DNA of 64,000 nucleotides from JALYGK01 sp036259835 (lineage in GTDB: Bacteria > Actinomycetota > UBA4738). Both the position numbers and the translations under genes were made by a program. The stretch spans positions 5,348 to 69,347 of the forward strand of contig DATABA010000128.1 in the NCBI GenBank assembly GCA_036259835.1, in the 5' to 3' direction. This document shows, piece after piece, positions 24,679 through 33,647 of this stretch; position 1 is the stretch's first letter; each line of letters starts with the position of its first letter. The notes beneath the pieces are model-generated. The model had not been told where the DNA came from. It saw nothing but the letters and a program-made list of their open reading frames with translations, and ran no database searches.

Positions 24679-25368
24679 TTAACTGCGGTTGCCGAGGATA
24701 GAAGCAACCTCGTCGTCCGACAGGCGCCGGAACTTCCGGCGTTCCCTGGTTCGGTCGAGTACGGCAGCTTCCAGGTTCGGCGCGTCCAGCGACCGTTGTT
24801 CGATCGACGAAAGCGCCCCGACGGCGAGCCGAACGGCGTCGGGTAGTGAAAGCCCGTCGCGATACTCGGCGCGAAGCTTGTCGCCGAGCTCCTCTGCGCG
24901 TCCACCGACGGCGACCGCCCCGCGTTCGTCGGCCACGCTTCCGTCGAAGAGGATGTGGTACAGCTCGTTGTCGGCCGGCGTCTCGCCGACCTGACCAACC
25001 AGAATCTCCACTTCGTACGGCTTGATCTGCATGGTGAAGATGTTGGAGAGCGCCTGCGAATACGCGTTCGCCAGGGTTTTCGCCGTCACGTCTTCGCGGC
25101 CGTAGGAGTACCCGCGAACGTCCGCCAGCTGCACGCCGGCGATCCGAAGGTTCTCGTACTCGCTGTACTTCCCGACGCCGGCGAACGCGATTCTGTCGTA
25201 GATCTCCGAGATCTTTCGAAGCGTGCCGCTGGGGTTCTCTGCGAGAAACAGAATGCCGTCCGCATACTCGACCGCGACGACGGAGCGACCCTTCGCGATC
25301 CCCTTCCGGGCGTATTCCGAGCGATCCTTGGTGAGCTGCTCGGGCGAGACGTAGGGCTGAAAGGCCAT
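24679..25368 (-). CDS. prcA: 20S proteasome alpha subunit PrcA
   Basis: Non-catalytic alpha subunit forming the outer rings and gate of the 20S core, and the docking surface for Arc. 229 residues. N-terminal PYVSPEQLTKDRSEYARKGIAKGRSVVAVEYADGILFLAENPS is typical of bacterial alpha subunits, with the gating N-terminus and the RIAFAGVGKYSEYENLR segment. The ATG overlaps the prcB stop by one base (TGATG). In this family the alpha subunit lacks the processed Thr, consistent here. Confidence 0.95.
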   Translation of the reverse strand: MAFQPYVSPEQLTKDRSEYARKGIAKGRSVVAVEYADGILFLAENPSGTLRKISEIYDRIAFAGVGKYSEYENLRIAGVQLADVRGYSYGREDVTAKTLANAYSQALSNIFTMQIKPYEVEILVGQVGETPADNELYHILFDGSVADERGAVAVGGRAEELGDKLRAEYRDGLSLPDAVRLAVGALSSIEQRSLDAPNLEAAVLDRTRERRKFRRLSDDEVASILGNRS

Positions 25369-26249
25369 CAGGAAGAGGGTTCGTGCTCTTCGTTCTCTCT
25401 GGCCGGACTGGGCGACCGGAGGGGGTGGGTCTCATGCGATTCCCCGATCACCGATTCAAAAGCGGTTCGAAGCTCGTCCTCCGGGACGGTCACGACACCT
25501 TGCGCGGTGATGGTGCGGACCGACGGATAGATTCCTCGAAGCACGTTCGGACCGCCCGTTGCCACGTCCTCTTGCGACGCGTCGTACAGCGCCTCGACGG
25601 CAGCGCGAATAGCCGATTCACGATCGATTCCGGGTCGAAACCGCTTTTTCAGCGTTGCCCGTGCGTGTAGCCCGCCGGAGCCGGTGGCGTGGAAGTCGGC
25701 TTCCTCCCAGCGGCCGCCAGTGACGTCATAACGAAACAGGCGCCCTTCCCTTCGACGAGGGTCGTACCCGGCGAACAGCGGAACGACGATGAGGCCCTGG
25801 AGCGCGAAGGGAAAGTTTTGCCGAATCATCTGGGCGAGGCGGTTGGCCTTCCCCTCCAGTGAAAGCGCGTCGCCCTCGACCTTCTCGTAGTGCTCGAGCT
25901 CGGTCTGGAAGAGCCGAACGATCTCGGTGGCCTGCCCAGCGGCGCCGGCAATCCCGATCGCGGAGAGATCGTCGGCCGGAAAGACCTTCTCGATTCGCTC
26001 GTCGGCGATGTTGAAACCTTCAACCGCGCGGCGGTCCCCTGCCATGACGACGCCGTCGGCGAACTTCATGGCCAGAACGGTGGTTCCGTGAGCGAACTCG
26101 ATTCGAGGATCGGCGGCCGGAATTGACGGGTTGCTCTGGGAGCCGGGTTGAAGGAGATCCATGAAGCTCGGGTTCGCCCCCATCGGATACGAGGGCCTGG
26201 GAAGGGAGTTGGAAAGAGGACCGAGGAGAGGGTCCGAAGGGTCCCTCAC
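25368..26249 (-). CDS. prcB: 20S proteasome beta subunit PrcB
   Basis: Catalytic subunit. A 55-residue propeptide ending ...FAHG is followed by the nucleophile T56 (TTVLAMKFADGVVMAGDRRAV), which becomes the N-terminal Thr after self-cleavage. The Asp in AGDRRA and the Lys in KVFPADD match the catalytic Asp and Lys of Ntn hydrolases. SGGLHARATLKKRF and ALYDASQEDVATGGP are typical. GTG start overlaps the pup stop as GTGA. The C-terminal tail is polar and probably disordered. Confidence 0.95.
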   Translation of the reverse strand: MRDPSDPLLGPLSNSLPRPSYPMGANPSFMDLLQPGSQSNPSIPAADPRIEFAHGTTVLAMKFADGVVMAGDRRAVEGFNIADERIEKVFPADDLSAIGIAGAAGQATEIVRLFQTELEHYEKVEGDALSLEGKANRLAQMIRQNFPFALQGLIVVPLFAGYDPRRREGRLFRYDVTGGRWEEADFHATGSGGLHARATLKKRFRPGIDRESAIRAAVEALYDASQEDVATGGPNVLRGIYPSVRTITAQGVVTVPEDELRTAFESVIGESHETHPLRSPSPARENEEHEPSS

Positions 26250-26446
26250 TCGCCGCCCTTCTGGACGTAGGACTTCACGAATTCTTCGGCGTTCTCCTCG
26301 AGGACCGAGTCGATCTCATCGAGGATGTCGTCCATCTCTTCCTTGAGCTTCTCGGTCTTCTCGGTGGCGGCGGTCTGGCCTCCCTCTTCTGAGGAGCCGC
26401 CTCCGCCCTTCCGCTGAGTACGCTTCTGTTCCTGCTCCTGCGGCAA
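26246..26446 (-). CDS. pup: Prokaryotic ubiquitin-like protein Pup, ending in Glu
   Basis: A 66-residue, disordered, Gln/Glu/Gly-rich modifier with a C-terminal helix segment (KEEMDDILDEIDSVLEENAEEF) that binds the Arc coiled coil, then VKSYVQKGGE. The protein ends in GGE rather than the GGQ of M. tuberculosis, so Pup is ready for ligation without deamidation by Dop. The TTG start is supported by AAGGAGGG seven bases upstream; no ATG is nearby. prcB overlaps its stop. First gene of the pup-prcB-prcA operon. Confidence 0.95.
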   Translation of the reverse strand: MPQEQEQKRTQRKGGGGSSEEGGQTAATEKTEKLKEEMDDILDEIDSVLEENAEEFVKSYVQKGGE

Positions 26447-26475
26447 GCCTCGACCCTCCTTTCGCCGGAGAACCT

Positions 26476-26503
26476 ATTGTAGGGCGGCGCTTATCCATGC
26501 CAG
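26476..26503 (-). promoter_or_regulatory. Candidate pup-prcBA promoter
   Basis: On the minus strand CTGGCA (-35) and TACAAT (-10) are separated by 16 bases, placing a transcript start roughly 20 bases before the pup TTG. The leader would hold the AAGGAGGG ribosome binding site. The -10 matches the housekeeping consensus at five of six bases. Confidence 0.5.
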
Positions 26504-26523
26504 GGGAGCTCAGTGCCGCGGCC

Positions 26524-27714
26524 TTAGGGCAGAAGCGCCGGCGAAGGTCGATATTCGACGCCGCGGCGAAATGGGCCTGTGCCCGGCAACCCTCCCCACA
26601 CCAGCATTTCGCGTCGGGTCCACACGGCGGTCTGGCCCAGCCCCGTTGCGCCTGGAGCGTTCGGTAACATGGTCCACGCGTCGCCGGCGGGGTCGTAGGC
26701 CGCCCCGATCCCTCTCGCCGTGTTGAGGTCCCCGCTGGTCGATCCCTCTCCTCCCCACACCAACATCACGCGGCCCGTCCAGACGGAAACAGGCAGGACA
26801 AGGGCCGCAAAGGGAGGCCTCGACACCTTCGTCCACTCGTCCGCCGCGGGATCGTACGCGGCAGCCCTTCCTCGAGGACCGCCGTACACCAGCATCTGGC
26901 TCCCCGTCCACACGGCGGTATAGGCAGTCCCCTTGGGAAGCGGCGCATCTTGGATCAACCGCCATTGCTGGGTGGCCGGGTCGAAGGCGGCGCCATCGTT
27001 GAACGCGATGGTCGTCTCCCCAATGCCGGCGCCGCCCCAAAGGATCATCTCCGTACCCGTCCAGATCGCGACCTGACCCGACCTGCCCTTGATGGGTGCT
27101 GTCGGAAGAGGGGTCCATCGCTCCGTTGCGGGATCGTAGGCAGCCCCATCGTCGAACAGCGTTCCGGCGGGAACCAACTGCGTAGCCGTCTCCTCGCCCG
27201 GCTCAGCGATGACTCCACCCCCCCAGATCAGCATCTCTTTCCCCGTCCAGACCGCCGAGTGGTAGACACGCGGGGACAGTGGCGCGCTTGGGAGTCTCGC
27301 CCATCGCTTCATCAATGGGTCGTAGGCGGCGCCATCGCCATACACCTCTTCGAACAAGGCCACGTTCGCGCCCCCCCAGACGATCATCTCGGACCCCGTC
27401 CAAACAGCCGACTGGTCCGATCGTGCAGCGATCGGAGCCGGACGGATAGTCGTCCAGGTTCGCTCTCGCTGCTGATAAGCCAACCCATTCGAGAGGAAGC
27501 GGGCGTCATGAACGCGCTGCCCGCCCCACACGAGCATGAGGCTGCCCGTCCAAACGACCGTGTGAGACGTTCGAGCAGGTGCTGGCGGGAGCGGTCGAAT
27601 GCTGCCCTGCTGAAGATGGGTGAAGGGGGCCGAGGGTCGACGCTCCGAACCGCCAAAACACGCGGAGCCGACGAGGGCAAGAACGAGGGGAACGAAAAAT
27701 GCTTTGTTGCGCAT
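26524..27714 (-). CDS. Kelch-like seven-repeat beta-propeller lipoprotein
   Basis: A secreted lipoprotein of 396 residues: signal with lipobox LVGSAC, then seven copies of a roughly 50-residue repeat with the core [VI]WTG-x-x-M-[LI]-[VLI][WY]GG and AAYDPA-x-x-x-W. The WGG and the paired Trp of AYDP..W match kelch-repeat blades, so a seven-bladed propeller on the outer membrane face is likely. The last repeat has WTRREML in place of WTG. Function unknown; such propellers bind proteins or sugars. ATG at MRNKAFF is preferred. Placed 49 bases after the Ig-like gene, upstream of pup. Confidence 0.82.
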   Translation of the reverse strand: MRNKAFFVPLVLALVGSACFGGSERRPSAPFTHLQQGSIRPLPPAPARTSHTVVWTGSLMLVWGGQRVHDARFLSNGLAYQQRERTWTTIRPAPIAARSDQSAVWTGSEMIVWGGANVALFEEVYGDGAAYDPLMKRWARLPSAPLSPRVYHSAVWTGKEMLIWGGGVIAEPGEETATQLVPAGTLFDDGAAYDPATERWTPLPTAPIKGRSGQVAIWTGTEMILWGGAGIGETTIAFNDGAAFDPATQQWRLIQDAPLPKGTAYTAVWTGSQMLVYGGPRGRAAAYDPAADEWTKVSRPPFAALVLPVSVWTGRVMLVWGGEGSTSGDLNTARGIGAAYDPAGDAWTMLPNAPGATGLGQTAVWTRREMLVWGGLPGTGPFRRGVEYRPSPALLP

Positions 27715-27763
27715 GAAACGGCGCGTCACGCCCATTCGCGACCTGATGTGATCAGGCTACGAG

Positions 27764-30010
27764 TCAGGGCTGGACGTCCGTGCCACAGCTCTTGATCGAC
27801 CAGCTGCCGGTCATTGTTGGTTCTCTGTCGTTGTACTGCGGCCCGGTCACCCAGGTCTCGGACCCCTTTGTGGCACGAAGCGTTGGATGGCCGAGTTCGT
27901 AGTGCGTGTGGTACCGGTCGCACAGGTAGACGCCCTCGATTGTCCAGACCTCTCCGGCCACAGGTAACTTGAGCCGGTCGGGTTTCGCGTTGAAGGGGGC
28001 AGCGTCGATGTGGTCTCGCGCCATGTATTCAGCCTTGCGCGTCGTCGAACCCCACGTGAACGTGATGCCGCGGTCCTTGTCTCTTCCGACTTTTCCGACC
28101 TTGACGATTGTCCCGGTATGAACCCGGCAACGGTCGATCACCGTATGACGGTTGGCGTACTTTCCCTGTAGCCAGACCCCCTCCTGGAGGAGGGGATCGG
28201 GCGGGCAAGCCACCAGCCTTCCGCTCGAGTCCGCCCACGGCACGGTATCGATCAGCCTCACTTGTTGACCGGCCACGGTGATCTTCCACGTCGCTTGGTA
28301 CACGCCCGGACCGCCGAATCCGAAGTCGTTCCCCAACGTCCGGGTGCTGGTGGAGCCACTACTCCACGTGTAGTTCTTGCACTTGTCAGTGAAACCAATG
28401 GCGGACGCCGTCTTCCCGGTGGTGGGGGGCGGCGATACGTACGTTCCTCCGTACTGCGGCTTCCACTCCCCGGTTAGCTTCACGCAGAGCGTGTAGTTCG
28501 CGGGCGGGCTACCGCTGATCGTGAAGGACGCCTGTATCGGATCGCCGCCCGTCGCGGCGCTCGACCGGCTCGAGACCACTGCATCAATCGCATACCCAAC
28601 CGTCTGGGTCACGGTGTTCGAAGTGCTGCTCTTGAAGTCGGCATTGCCGAGATACGTAGCCGTGATCGTCCGGTTTCCCACCGTTTGGTATGTCGCGACG
28701 CAGCTCGCCACGCCCGAAGCGTCCAGTGTCTTACCGGTGGCCCCGCCACAACCGGAAATGGCCGTACTCCCATCCTTGAACACGACATTTCCGGCGGGGA
28801 CGGTGGAGCCGGTCTCAACGCGCGTCACCACCGCGGTGTAGGTCACCTGTTGTCCCGAAGTCGAAGGGTTGTCTGACGAGGACAGCACAGTTGTAGTGCT
28901 GACCTGGTCGACGGTCTGGGTGACGGGGGCAGAGGTGCTGTTCTGCAACTCTGTATCACCCGAGTACGCAGCTGTCAGGACGTGCGTGCCGACGGGGAAG
29001 GTGGTGTCGCAGGTCGGAACGTGTGATGCGTCTAACAAGACGTCGTTGCAGATGACCGTCGTGCCGTCCATGAAGTCAATCGTTCCGGTGGGAGTCCCCG
29101 ACCCAGGATCATCGACCGTCACCAAGGCGGTGTAGGTCACCGACTGGCCGCTCACCGTGGTGCTGTTCCCAGGACTAAGGGAGGTCGTGGTCGAGGCTTG
29201 ACCGACGGTCTGCTTCACCTCGTTGGATGTGCTGTCCTTGAATTCCGTGCTGCCCGAGTACGCGGCCGTCACGAAGTGCTCGCCGACGGGAAAGGTGGTG
29301 TCACACCTGGCGGGGGTCGACGCCCCGTGGGAGACGTCGTTGCAGATGACCGTCGTTCCGTCCAGGAAGTCAACGGTTCCGGTGGGAGTCCCCGACCCAG
29401 GATCATCGACCGTCACCAAGGCGGTGTAGGTCACCGTCTGGCCCACCACCGAGGGGTTGACCGACGAAGTCAGTTCGGTCGAGGTGTTCGCCTGATTCAC
29501 GGTTTGTGGATGCTTTCCGGAAGTGCTCCCCAGGTAGTTGGGGTCGTCCCCCAAGTACTCGGCAACGATGATGTGAGTGCCCGGCGAAGAGTACGAGACG
29601 GTGCAGCTGGCTTCGCCTGATTGACTGGCCACGTCTGGTTGGAGCTCTTTTTCTCCCGGTGCTTCGGGATCGTCCCCGAGACAGGAGATCCGCTCGAGGT
29701 TCCCCTCGGAGTCTTCTTCCCAGAACCGGACGGTTCCCGTCGGTGTTGCGGCGTTGGGAAGAGAATCCTCCTCGTCCGTCACTTTGGCGGTGTACGTCAC
29801 GGATTGGCCGACAACAGACGTAGGAGAGTCGGAAGTAAGCGTCGTCTTCGACGGAGTCGATGCGAGCTGAGCGACTGATGAGGCGGACGCCGTTCGAAGG
29901 GCGCCTGCCATCAAGAAGGCGCCTCCTGCGATGACCAACACCGATGGACCCCAGCGGCGACGCGTGGGACGGCGGCCAAGAAGTCCTGGTCTCATGGATA
30001 TTCGCTTCAT
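27764..30010 (-). CDS. Secreted Ig-like repeat protein
   Basis: A 748-residue exported protein. After a twin-Arg-like, basic N-terminus and a hydrophobic signal (SVLVIAGGAFLMAGALRTASA) come four Ig-like repeats of the Big_3_5 type, each with S-x-x-x-VVGQ-[ST]-VTYTA-x-VT, a PTGTV-x-F-x-DG core, and an AAYSG or AEYLGD segment ending QTV. The remaining 270 residues (from about 500) form an unrecognised domain with paired Cys. ATG at MKRISMRPG has GAAGGG upstream. Repeats 2 and 3 are almost identical in DNA over 61 bases. Likely a cell-surface adhesin or matrix protein; function unproven. Confidence 0.8.
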   Translation of the reverse strand: MKRISMRPGLLGRRPTRRRWGPSVLVIAGGAFLMAGALRTASASSVAQLASTPSKTTLTSDSPTSVVGQSVTYTAKVTDEEDSLPNAATPTGTVRFWEEDSEGNLERISCLGDDPEAPGEKELQPDVASQSGEASCTVSYSSPGTHIIVAEYLGDDPNYLGSTSGKHPQTVNQANTSTELTSSVNPSVVGQTVTYTALVTVDDPGSGTPTGTVDFLDGTTVICNDVSHGASTPARCDTTFPVGEHFVTAAYSGSTEFKDSTSNEVKQTVGQASTTTSLSPGNSTTVSGQSVTYTALVTVDDPGSGTPTGTIDFMDGTTVICNDVLLDASHVPTCDTTFPVGTHVLTAAYSGDTELQNSTSAPVTQTVDQVSTTTVLSSSDNPSTSGQQVTYTAVVTRVETGSTVPAGNVVFKDGSTAISGCGGATGKTLDASGVASCVATYQTVGNRTITATYLGNADFKSSTSNTVTQTVGYAIDAVVSSRSSAATGGDPIQASFTISGSPPANYTLCVKLTGEWKPQYGGTYVSPPPTTGKTASAIGFTDKCKNYTWSSGSTSTRTLGNDFGFGGPGVYQATWKITVAGQQVRLIDTVPWADSSGRLVACPPDPLLQEGVWLQGKYANRHTVIDRCRVHTGTIVKVGKVGRDKDRGITFTWGSTTRKAEYMARDHIDAAPFNAKPDRLKLPVAGEVWTIEGVYLCDRYHTHYELGHPTLRATKGSETWVTGPQYNDREPTMTGSWSIKSCGTDVQP
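29082..29436. repeat. 61-bp exact direct repeat inside Ig-like gene
   Basis: Bases 29082-29142 and 29376-29436 are identical over 61 bases, 294 bases apart, i.e. 98 codons or one Ig repeat unit. Identity at wobble positions shows recent duplication or gene conversion between repeats 2 and 3 rather than protein-level constraint. Confidence 0.85.
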
Positions 30011-30043
30011 TCGCGGGCCCTTCACTGCACCGACGGTCGACGC

Positions 30044-30073
30044 CTTGTAACTCAGCGACAAAACCGGAGTCAA
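30044..30073 (-). promoter_or_regulatory. Candidate promoter of Ig-like/kelch secreted-protein genes
   Basis: On the minus strand TTGACT (-35) is followed after 17 bases by TTACAA (or after 18 by TACAAG) as -10, giving a transcript start about 27 bases before the ATG. This implies the secreted genes have their own promoter inside the dop-pup interval. Confidence 0.45.
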
Positions 30074-30233
30074 GCAGATTTGCACACGTCGGGCCGAATT
30101 CACCTGAATGAACCGGGTCCCCGTCCTCCTCGTCAGGAAATCCCTGCCTGAGGCTGCGTGGCCCTGCTAGTCCCTTTGAGGGGTGTCCACCTGGTCGTAG
30201 CGACAACTGGGAATAGCCGTGAAGCGGTTCGGC

Positions 30234-31718
30234 TTAACGCTGGATCGCAGTGATCAGGTCGCTGGCCCTTTCGGAGCTTTCGAGTAGTTCGTCGACGTGT
30301 TCCTTCGTCCCCCGCAGCGGCTCGCGAGTTGGGACTCTCTGCAACACGTCGGCGCCGGTGTCGAAGATGATCGAGTCCCAGGACGCCGCGGCGATCGAGT
30401 CCATGTACTGCTGGATGCAGCGGCCTCTGAAGTACGCCCTGGTGTCCTCCGGCGGGTTCGAGATCGCTGCTTCAACCTCGGCGTCCGACACCAGCCTCTC
30501 GACCTTTCCTCCCTCGACGAGCCGGTAATAAAGACCGCGTGACCGGCGCACGTCGTGGTACTGAAGGTCGATCAGCGCGAGCTTTCCGTCGTTCCAGTCC
30601 AGGCGGTCGCGCTCGCGATAGGCCTCGAGCAATCGGTACTTCGCCACCCAGTCCAGTTCGCGGTGCAACGAGAGCGGATCCTCCTCGATGCCGGTGAGAA
30701 CCGCTTCCCACCACTGAAGGATCTCGCCGTTCTCGGCGGTCGGTTCAGACTCCTTCACGAACTTCTTGGCGTGGTCCAGGTACTCCCACTGAAGCTCCAG
30801 CGGCCGAACACGGCGACCGTCGCGTAGGCGAACGGTCTGCCGGCACGAGATGTCCCACGAAACCTCGTGCAGCGCCGCCACCGGGCCCTCCAGCGAGAGG
30901 TCCGGAAGCAGGTCGTCCTCGATCAGCTTGAGGATCAATGCGGTGGTTCCCACTTTGAGGAAGGTGGCGACCTCACACATGTTCGCGTCGCCCACGATGC
31001 AGTGCAGCCGGCGGTACTTCTCCGGGTCGGCGTGCGGCTCGTCTCGGGTGTTGATGATGGGCCGCTTCAGCGTGGTCTCCAGCCCGACCTCAGCCTCGAA
31101 GAAGTCCGGCCGCTGCGACAGCTGGTACGCGACCTGTCGCCCCTCCTCGCGAGGGCTTTCCGAGCCGACCTTGCCAGCGCCGGTGAAGATTTGGCGTGTG
31201 ACGAAGAACGGCGTCAGGTCTCGGACGATCCGCGAGAACGGCGTGGTCCGGTCGACCAGGTAGTTCTCGTGACAGCCGTAGGAGTTCCCTTTGCCGTCGG
31301 TGTTGTTCTTGTAGATGGCGATGCGTTCTCCAGGAAGCAACAGCTCATGAACCGACTCCAGCGACTTCTCCAGGATCCGCTCCCCCGCCTTGTCGTGCAC
31401 CACCAGCCCCCGGGCCGTAGCGCACTCCGGTGTCGAGTACTCCGGATGCGCGTGGTCCACGTAGTACCGTGCGCCGTTCGGCAGGATGACGTTCGCCAGC
31501 CCGAGGTCCTCCTCGACCGGCTGCCGTTCCTGCACCGGCTCGAACCCGCGTGCGTCGCGAAGCGGCGACTCCTGCTCGTAGTCCCACCGAATTCGCCGAA
31601 GCGTTCCGGCATAGGACGTGATCACCTGCGACGAGGACAGAACCGGATTGAAATCGGGGATGCCCGGGCCCGAGATCCCGTACTCGGTCTCGATGCCCAT
31701 GACTTTTGGAATCGCCAT
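30234..31718 (-). CDS. dop: Depupylase Dop (proteasome accessory factor)
   Basis: PafA paralogue that removes Pup from substrates and, where needed, deamidates Pup. 494 residues. Metal Glu (E10, MGIETEYG), catalytic D88 (YYVDHAHPEYS) and KNNTDGKGNSYGCHENYL are intact. The stretch PDFNPVLSSSQVITSYAGT before residue 40 is the Dop-loop that PafA lacks. Since Pup here already ends in Glu, only the depupylase activity would be needed, as in other GGE-Pup species. It starts 41 bases after the arc stop and is likely in the arc operon, not in that of pup. Confidence 0.95.
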   Translation of the reverse strand: MAIPKVMGIETEYGISGPGIPDFNPVLSSSQVITSYAGTLRRIRWDYEQESPLRDARGFEPVQERQPVEEDLGLANVILPNGARYYVDHAHPEYSTPECATARGLVVHDKAGERILEKSLESVHELLLPGERIAIYKNNTDGKGNSYGCHENYLVDRTTPFSRIVRDLTPFFVTRQIFTGAGKVGSESPREEGRQVAYQLSQRPDFFEAEVGLETTLKRPIINTRDEPHADPEKYRRLHCIVGDANMCEVATFLKVGTTALILKLIEDDLLPDLSLEGPVAALHEVSWDISCRQTVRLRDGRRVRPLELQWEYLDHAKKFVKESEPTAENGEILQWWEAVLTGIEEDPLSLHRELDWVAKYRLLEAYRERDRLDWNDGKLALIDLQYHDVRRSRGLYYRLVEGGKVERLVSDAEVEAAISNPPEDTRAYFRGRCIQQYMDSIAAASWDSIIFDTGADVLQRVPTREPLRGTKEHVDELLESSERASDLITAIQR

Positions 31719-31759
31719 AGTGATCCTGAGTCCCCGACTCGCGGCCCGACTATACGCCG

Positions 31760-33526
31760 CTACAGGTACTGACCAGCGTTGATTCGCTCGACCTGGCGTC
31801 CCTCGCCGCCGCGCGCGTCTCCCAGCAGCGTTCGGACATAGACGATCCGTTCGCCCTTCTTGCCTGAGATCCGCGCCCAGTCGTCGGGATTGGTGGTGTT
31901 CGGAAGGTCCTCGTTCTCCTTGAACTCGTCTCGAATCGCGGAAAGGAGGTCCTGGAGCTTCAGCCCCTTCTCTCCTTCCTGGAGAAAGCGCTTGATGGCG
32001 ACCTTCTTGGCCCGGCGGACGATGTTCTCGATCATCGCGCCGGAGTTGAAGTCCTTGAAGTACAGGATCTCCTTGTCGCCGGACTGGTAGGTCACCTCGA
32101 GGAACCTATTGTCGTCGGAGTTGGAGTACATCCGCTCCACCGTCGCGTCGATCAGCCGGCGAATCGCTCGCTTCGCGTCGCCGCCGGCCATACGCACCTC
32201 ATCTGGATGGAGCGGGACGTCTGCGGTGAGGTACTTCCCGAGAATCTCCTTCGCCGCGGCGGCGTCGGGCCGTTCGATCTTGATCTTCACGTCCAAGCGG
32301 CCGGGCCGAAGGATGGCCGGGTCGATCATGTCCTCTCGGTTGGACGCGCCGATCACGATGACGTTCTTGAGCGACTCCACGCCGTCGATCTCCGAAAGCA
32401 GCTGCGGCACGATGGTGTTCTCCACGTCGCTCGAGATGCCCGACCCCCGGGTGCGAAACAGCGAATCCATCTCGTCGAAGAACACGATCACCGGGAAGCC
32501 CTCTTCGGACTTCTCCTTGGCCCGTTGGAAGATCAGGCGGATCTGCCGCTCTGTCTCGCCGACGTACTTGTTCAACAGTTCCGGTCCCTTGATGTTCAGG
32601 AAGTAGGAGTGGGCGGCCTTTCGGCCCGTCTTCTCCGAGACCTGCTGAGCCAAGGAGTTGGCGACGGCCTTGGCGATGAGCGTCTTGCCGCAACCCGGAG
32701 GGCCGTACAGCAGAACGCCCTTGGGCGGCGGGAGCTGGTGCTCCACGAACAGTTCGGAGTACAGGAACGGAAGCTCGACGGCGTCGCGAATGTCCTCGAT
32801 CTGGGGTCCGAGTCCCCCGATGTCCTCGTACGTGATGTCCGGCACCTCTTCCAGGACGACTTCTTCGACCTCTTCCTTCGGAAGAACCTCCAGCGCGTGT
32901 CCGGACCGCGGGTCGTACAGAACCGAGTCGCCGGCGCGGACGTGGCCTCGGACCGAAGCGGCCAAAAGGGAGACCATCTCCTCGTCGGCCCGGCCGACCA
33001 GCACCGCACGGTCGTCGCCGAGCAGCCGCTTCACGGTGGCAACCTCACCGAGGATGTCGTGGTCCAAGACATCGACGATGTTCAGCGCCTCGTTCAGGAT
33101 GACCTCGACACCCTTACGGAAGCGCGACTTGTCGATCTCCGGATCGACGTTCACCCGCATCTTTCGGCCGCCCGTGAAGATGTCGACGGACTCGTCCTCG
33201 TTGTGGCGGATGTACACGCCGAACGTCGCGGGGGGCCGGGCGAGCTTTTCGACTTCTTCCTTCAGCGCCTCGACGCGCTCGCGCTCTGCCTGCAGCACGC
33301 CGACGAGCTTCTCGTTTTGCGCCGTGGTTCGGGCAAGCTCGCTTCTGAGCTGAAGGATCTGCTCCTCAAGAACCTTCGCCTGCCGCGGGGAGTTGGTCAG
33401 GCGGCGGCGGAGAAGAGACGTTTCGTCTTCCAGGAACTTGATCTGAGTCTGGAGTTGGTGGATCTCCTTTTCGTAGGCCTCCAGCTGCTCCTGCGGGTCC
33501 GGTTCGCTCACTCTCTCCCGGGGCAT
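31760..33526 (-). CDS. arc: Proteasomal AAA+ ATPase Arc/Mpa
   Basis: Hexameric unfoldase that feeds pupylated proteins into PrcAB. 588 residues from the ATG (MPRERVSEPD), which has GGAAGGGGA upstream; a longer frame was rejected. Coiled coil at about 15-95 binds Pup, two OB domains follow, then AAA: Walker A GPPGCGKT (275-282), Walker B IVFFDE (347-352), and sensor/arginine finger ILRPGRLD. The C-terminus ends GQYL, the motif that opens the PrcA gate. Corresponds to mpa of M. tuberculosis. Starts the arc-dop operon, downstream of trmI. Confidence 0.96.
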   Translation of the reverse strand: MPRERVSEPDPQEQLEAYEKEIHQLQTQIKFLEDETSLLRRRLTNSPRQAKVLEEQILQLRSELARTTAQNEKLVGVLQAERERVEALKEEVEKLARPPATFGVYIRHNEDESVDIFTGGRKMRVNVDPEIDKSRFRKGVEVILNEALNIVDVLDHDILGEVATVKRLLGDDRAVLVGRADEEMVSLLAASVRGHVRAGDSVLYDPRSGHALEVLPKEEVEEVVLEEVPDITYEDIGGLGPQIEDIRDAVELPFLYSELFVEHQLPPPKGVLLYGPPGCGKTLIAKAVANSLAQQVSEKTGRKAAHSYFLNIKGPELLNKYVGETERQIRLIFQRAKEKSEEGFPVIVFFDEMDSLFRTRGSGISSDVENTIVPQLLSEIDGVESLKNVIVIGASNREDMIDPAILRPGRLDVKIKIERPDAAAAKEILGKYLTADVPLHPDEVRMAGGDAKRAIRRLIDATVERMYSNSDDNRFLEVTYQSGDKEILYFKDFNSGAMIENIVRRAKKVAIKRFLQEGEKGLKLQDLLSAIRDEFKENEDLPNTTNPDDWARISGKKGERIVYVRTLLGDARGGEGRQVERINAGQYL

Positions 33527-33647
33527 CCCTGGTCTCCCCTTCCCTGACTGCCGGGCGCCTCCATAGTAAGACGGTTCCCCGCCAAGTCCGGTCAGGATTG
33601 CCGCCTTTTGTCCTATACGAATTCCTCGGGCGACCGGTTCTACGTCC

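Noticed and set aside
26950..27795. 281-residue ORF opposite the kelch gene
   Set aside because: Antisense shadow of the repeated WTG/WGG coding sequence, no independent signals.
28900..29450. Repeats in this stretch as a CRISPR array
   Set aside because: Repeats are 61 bp, 294 bp apart, only two copies and in frame inside a coding Ig-like domain; no spacers of uniform length.
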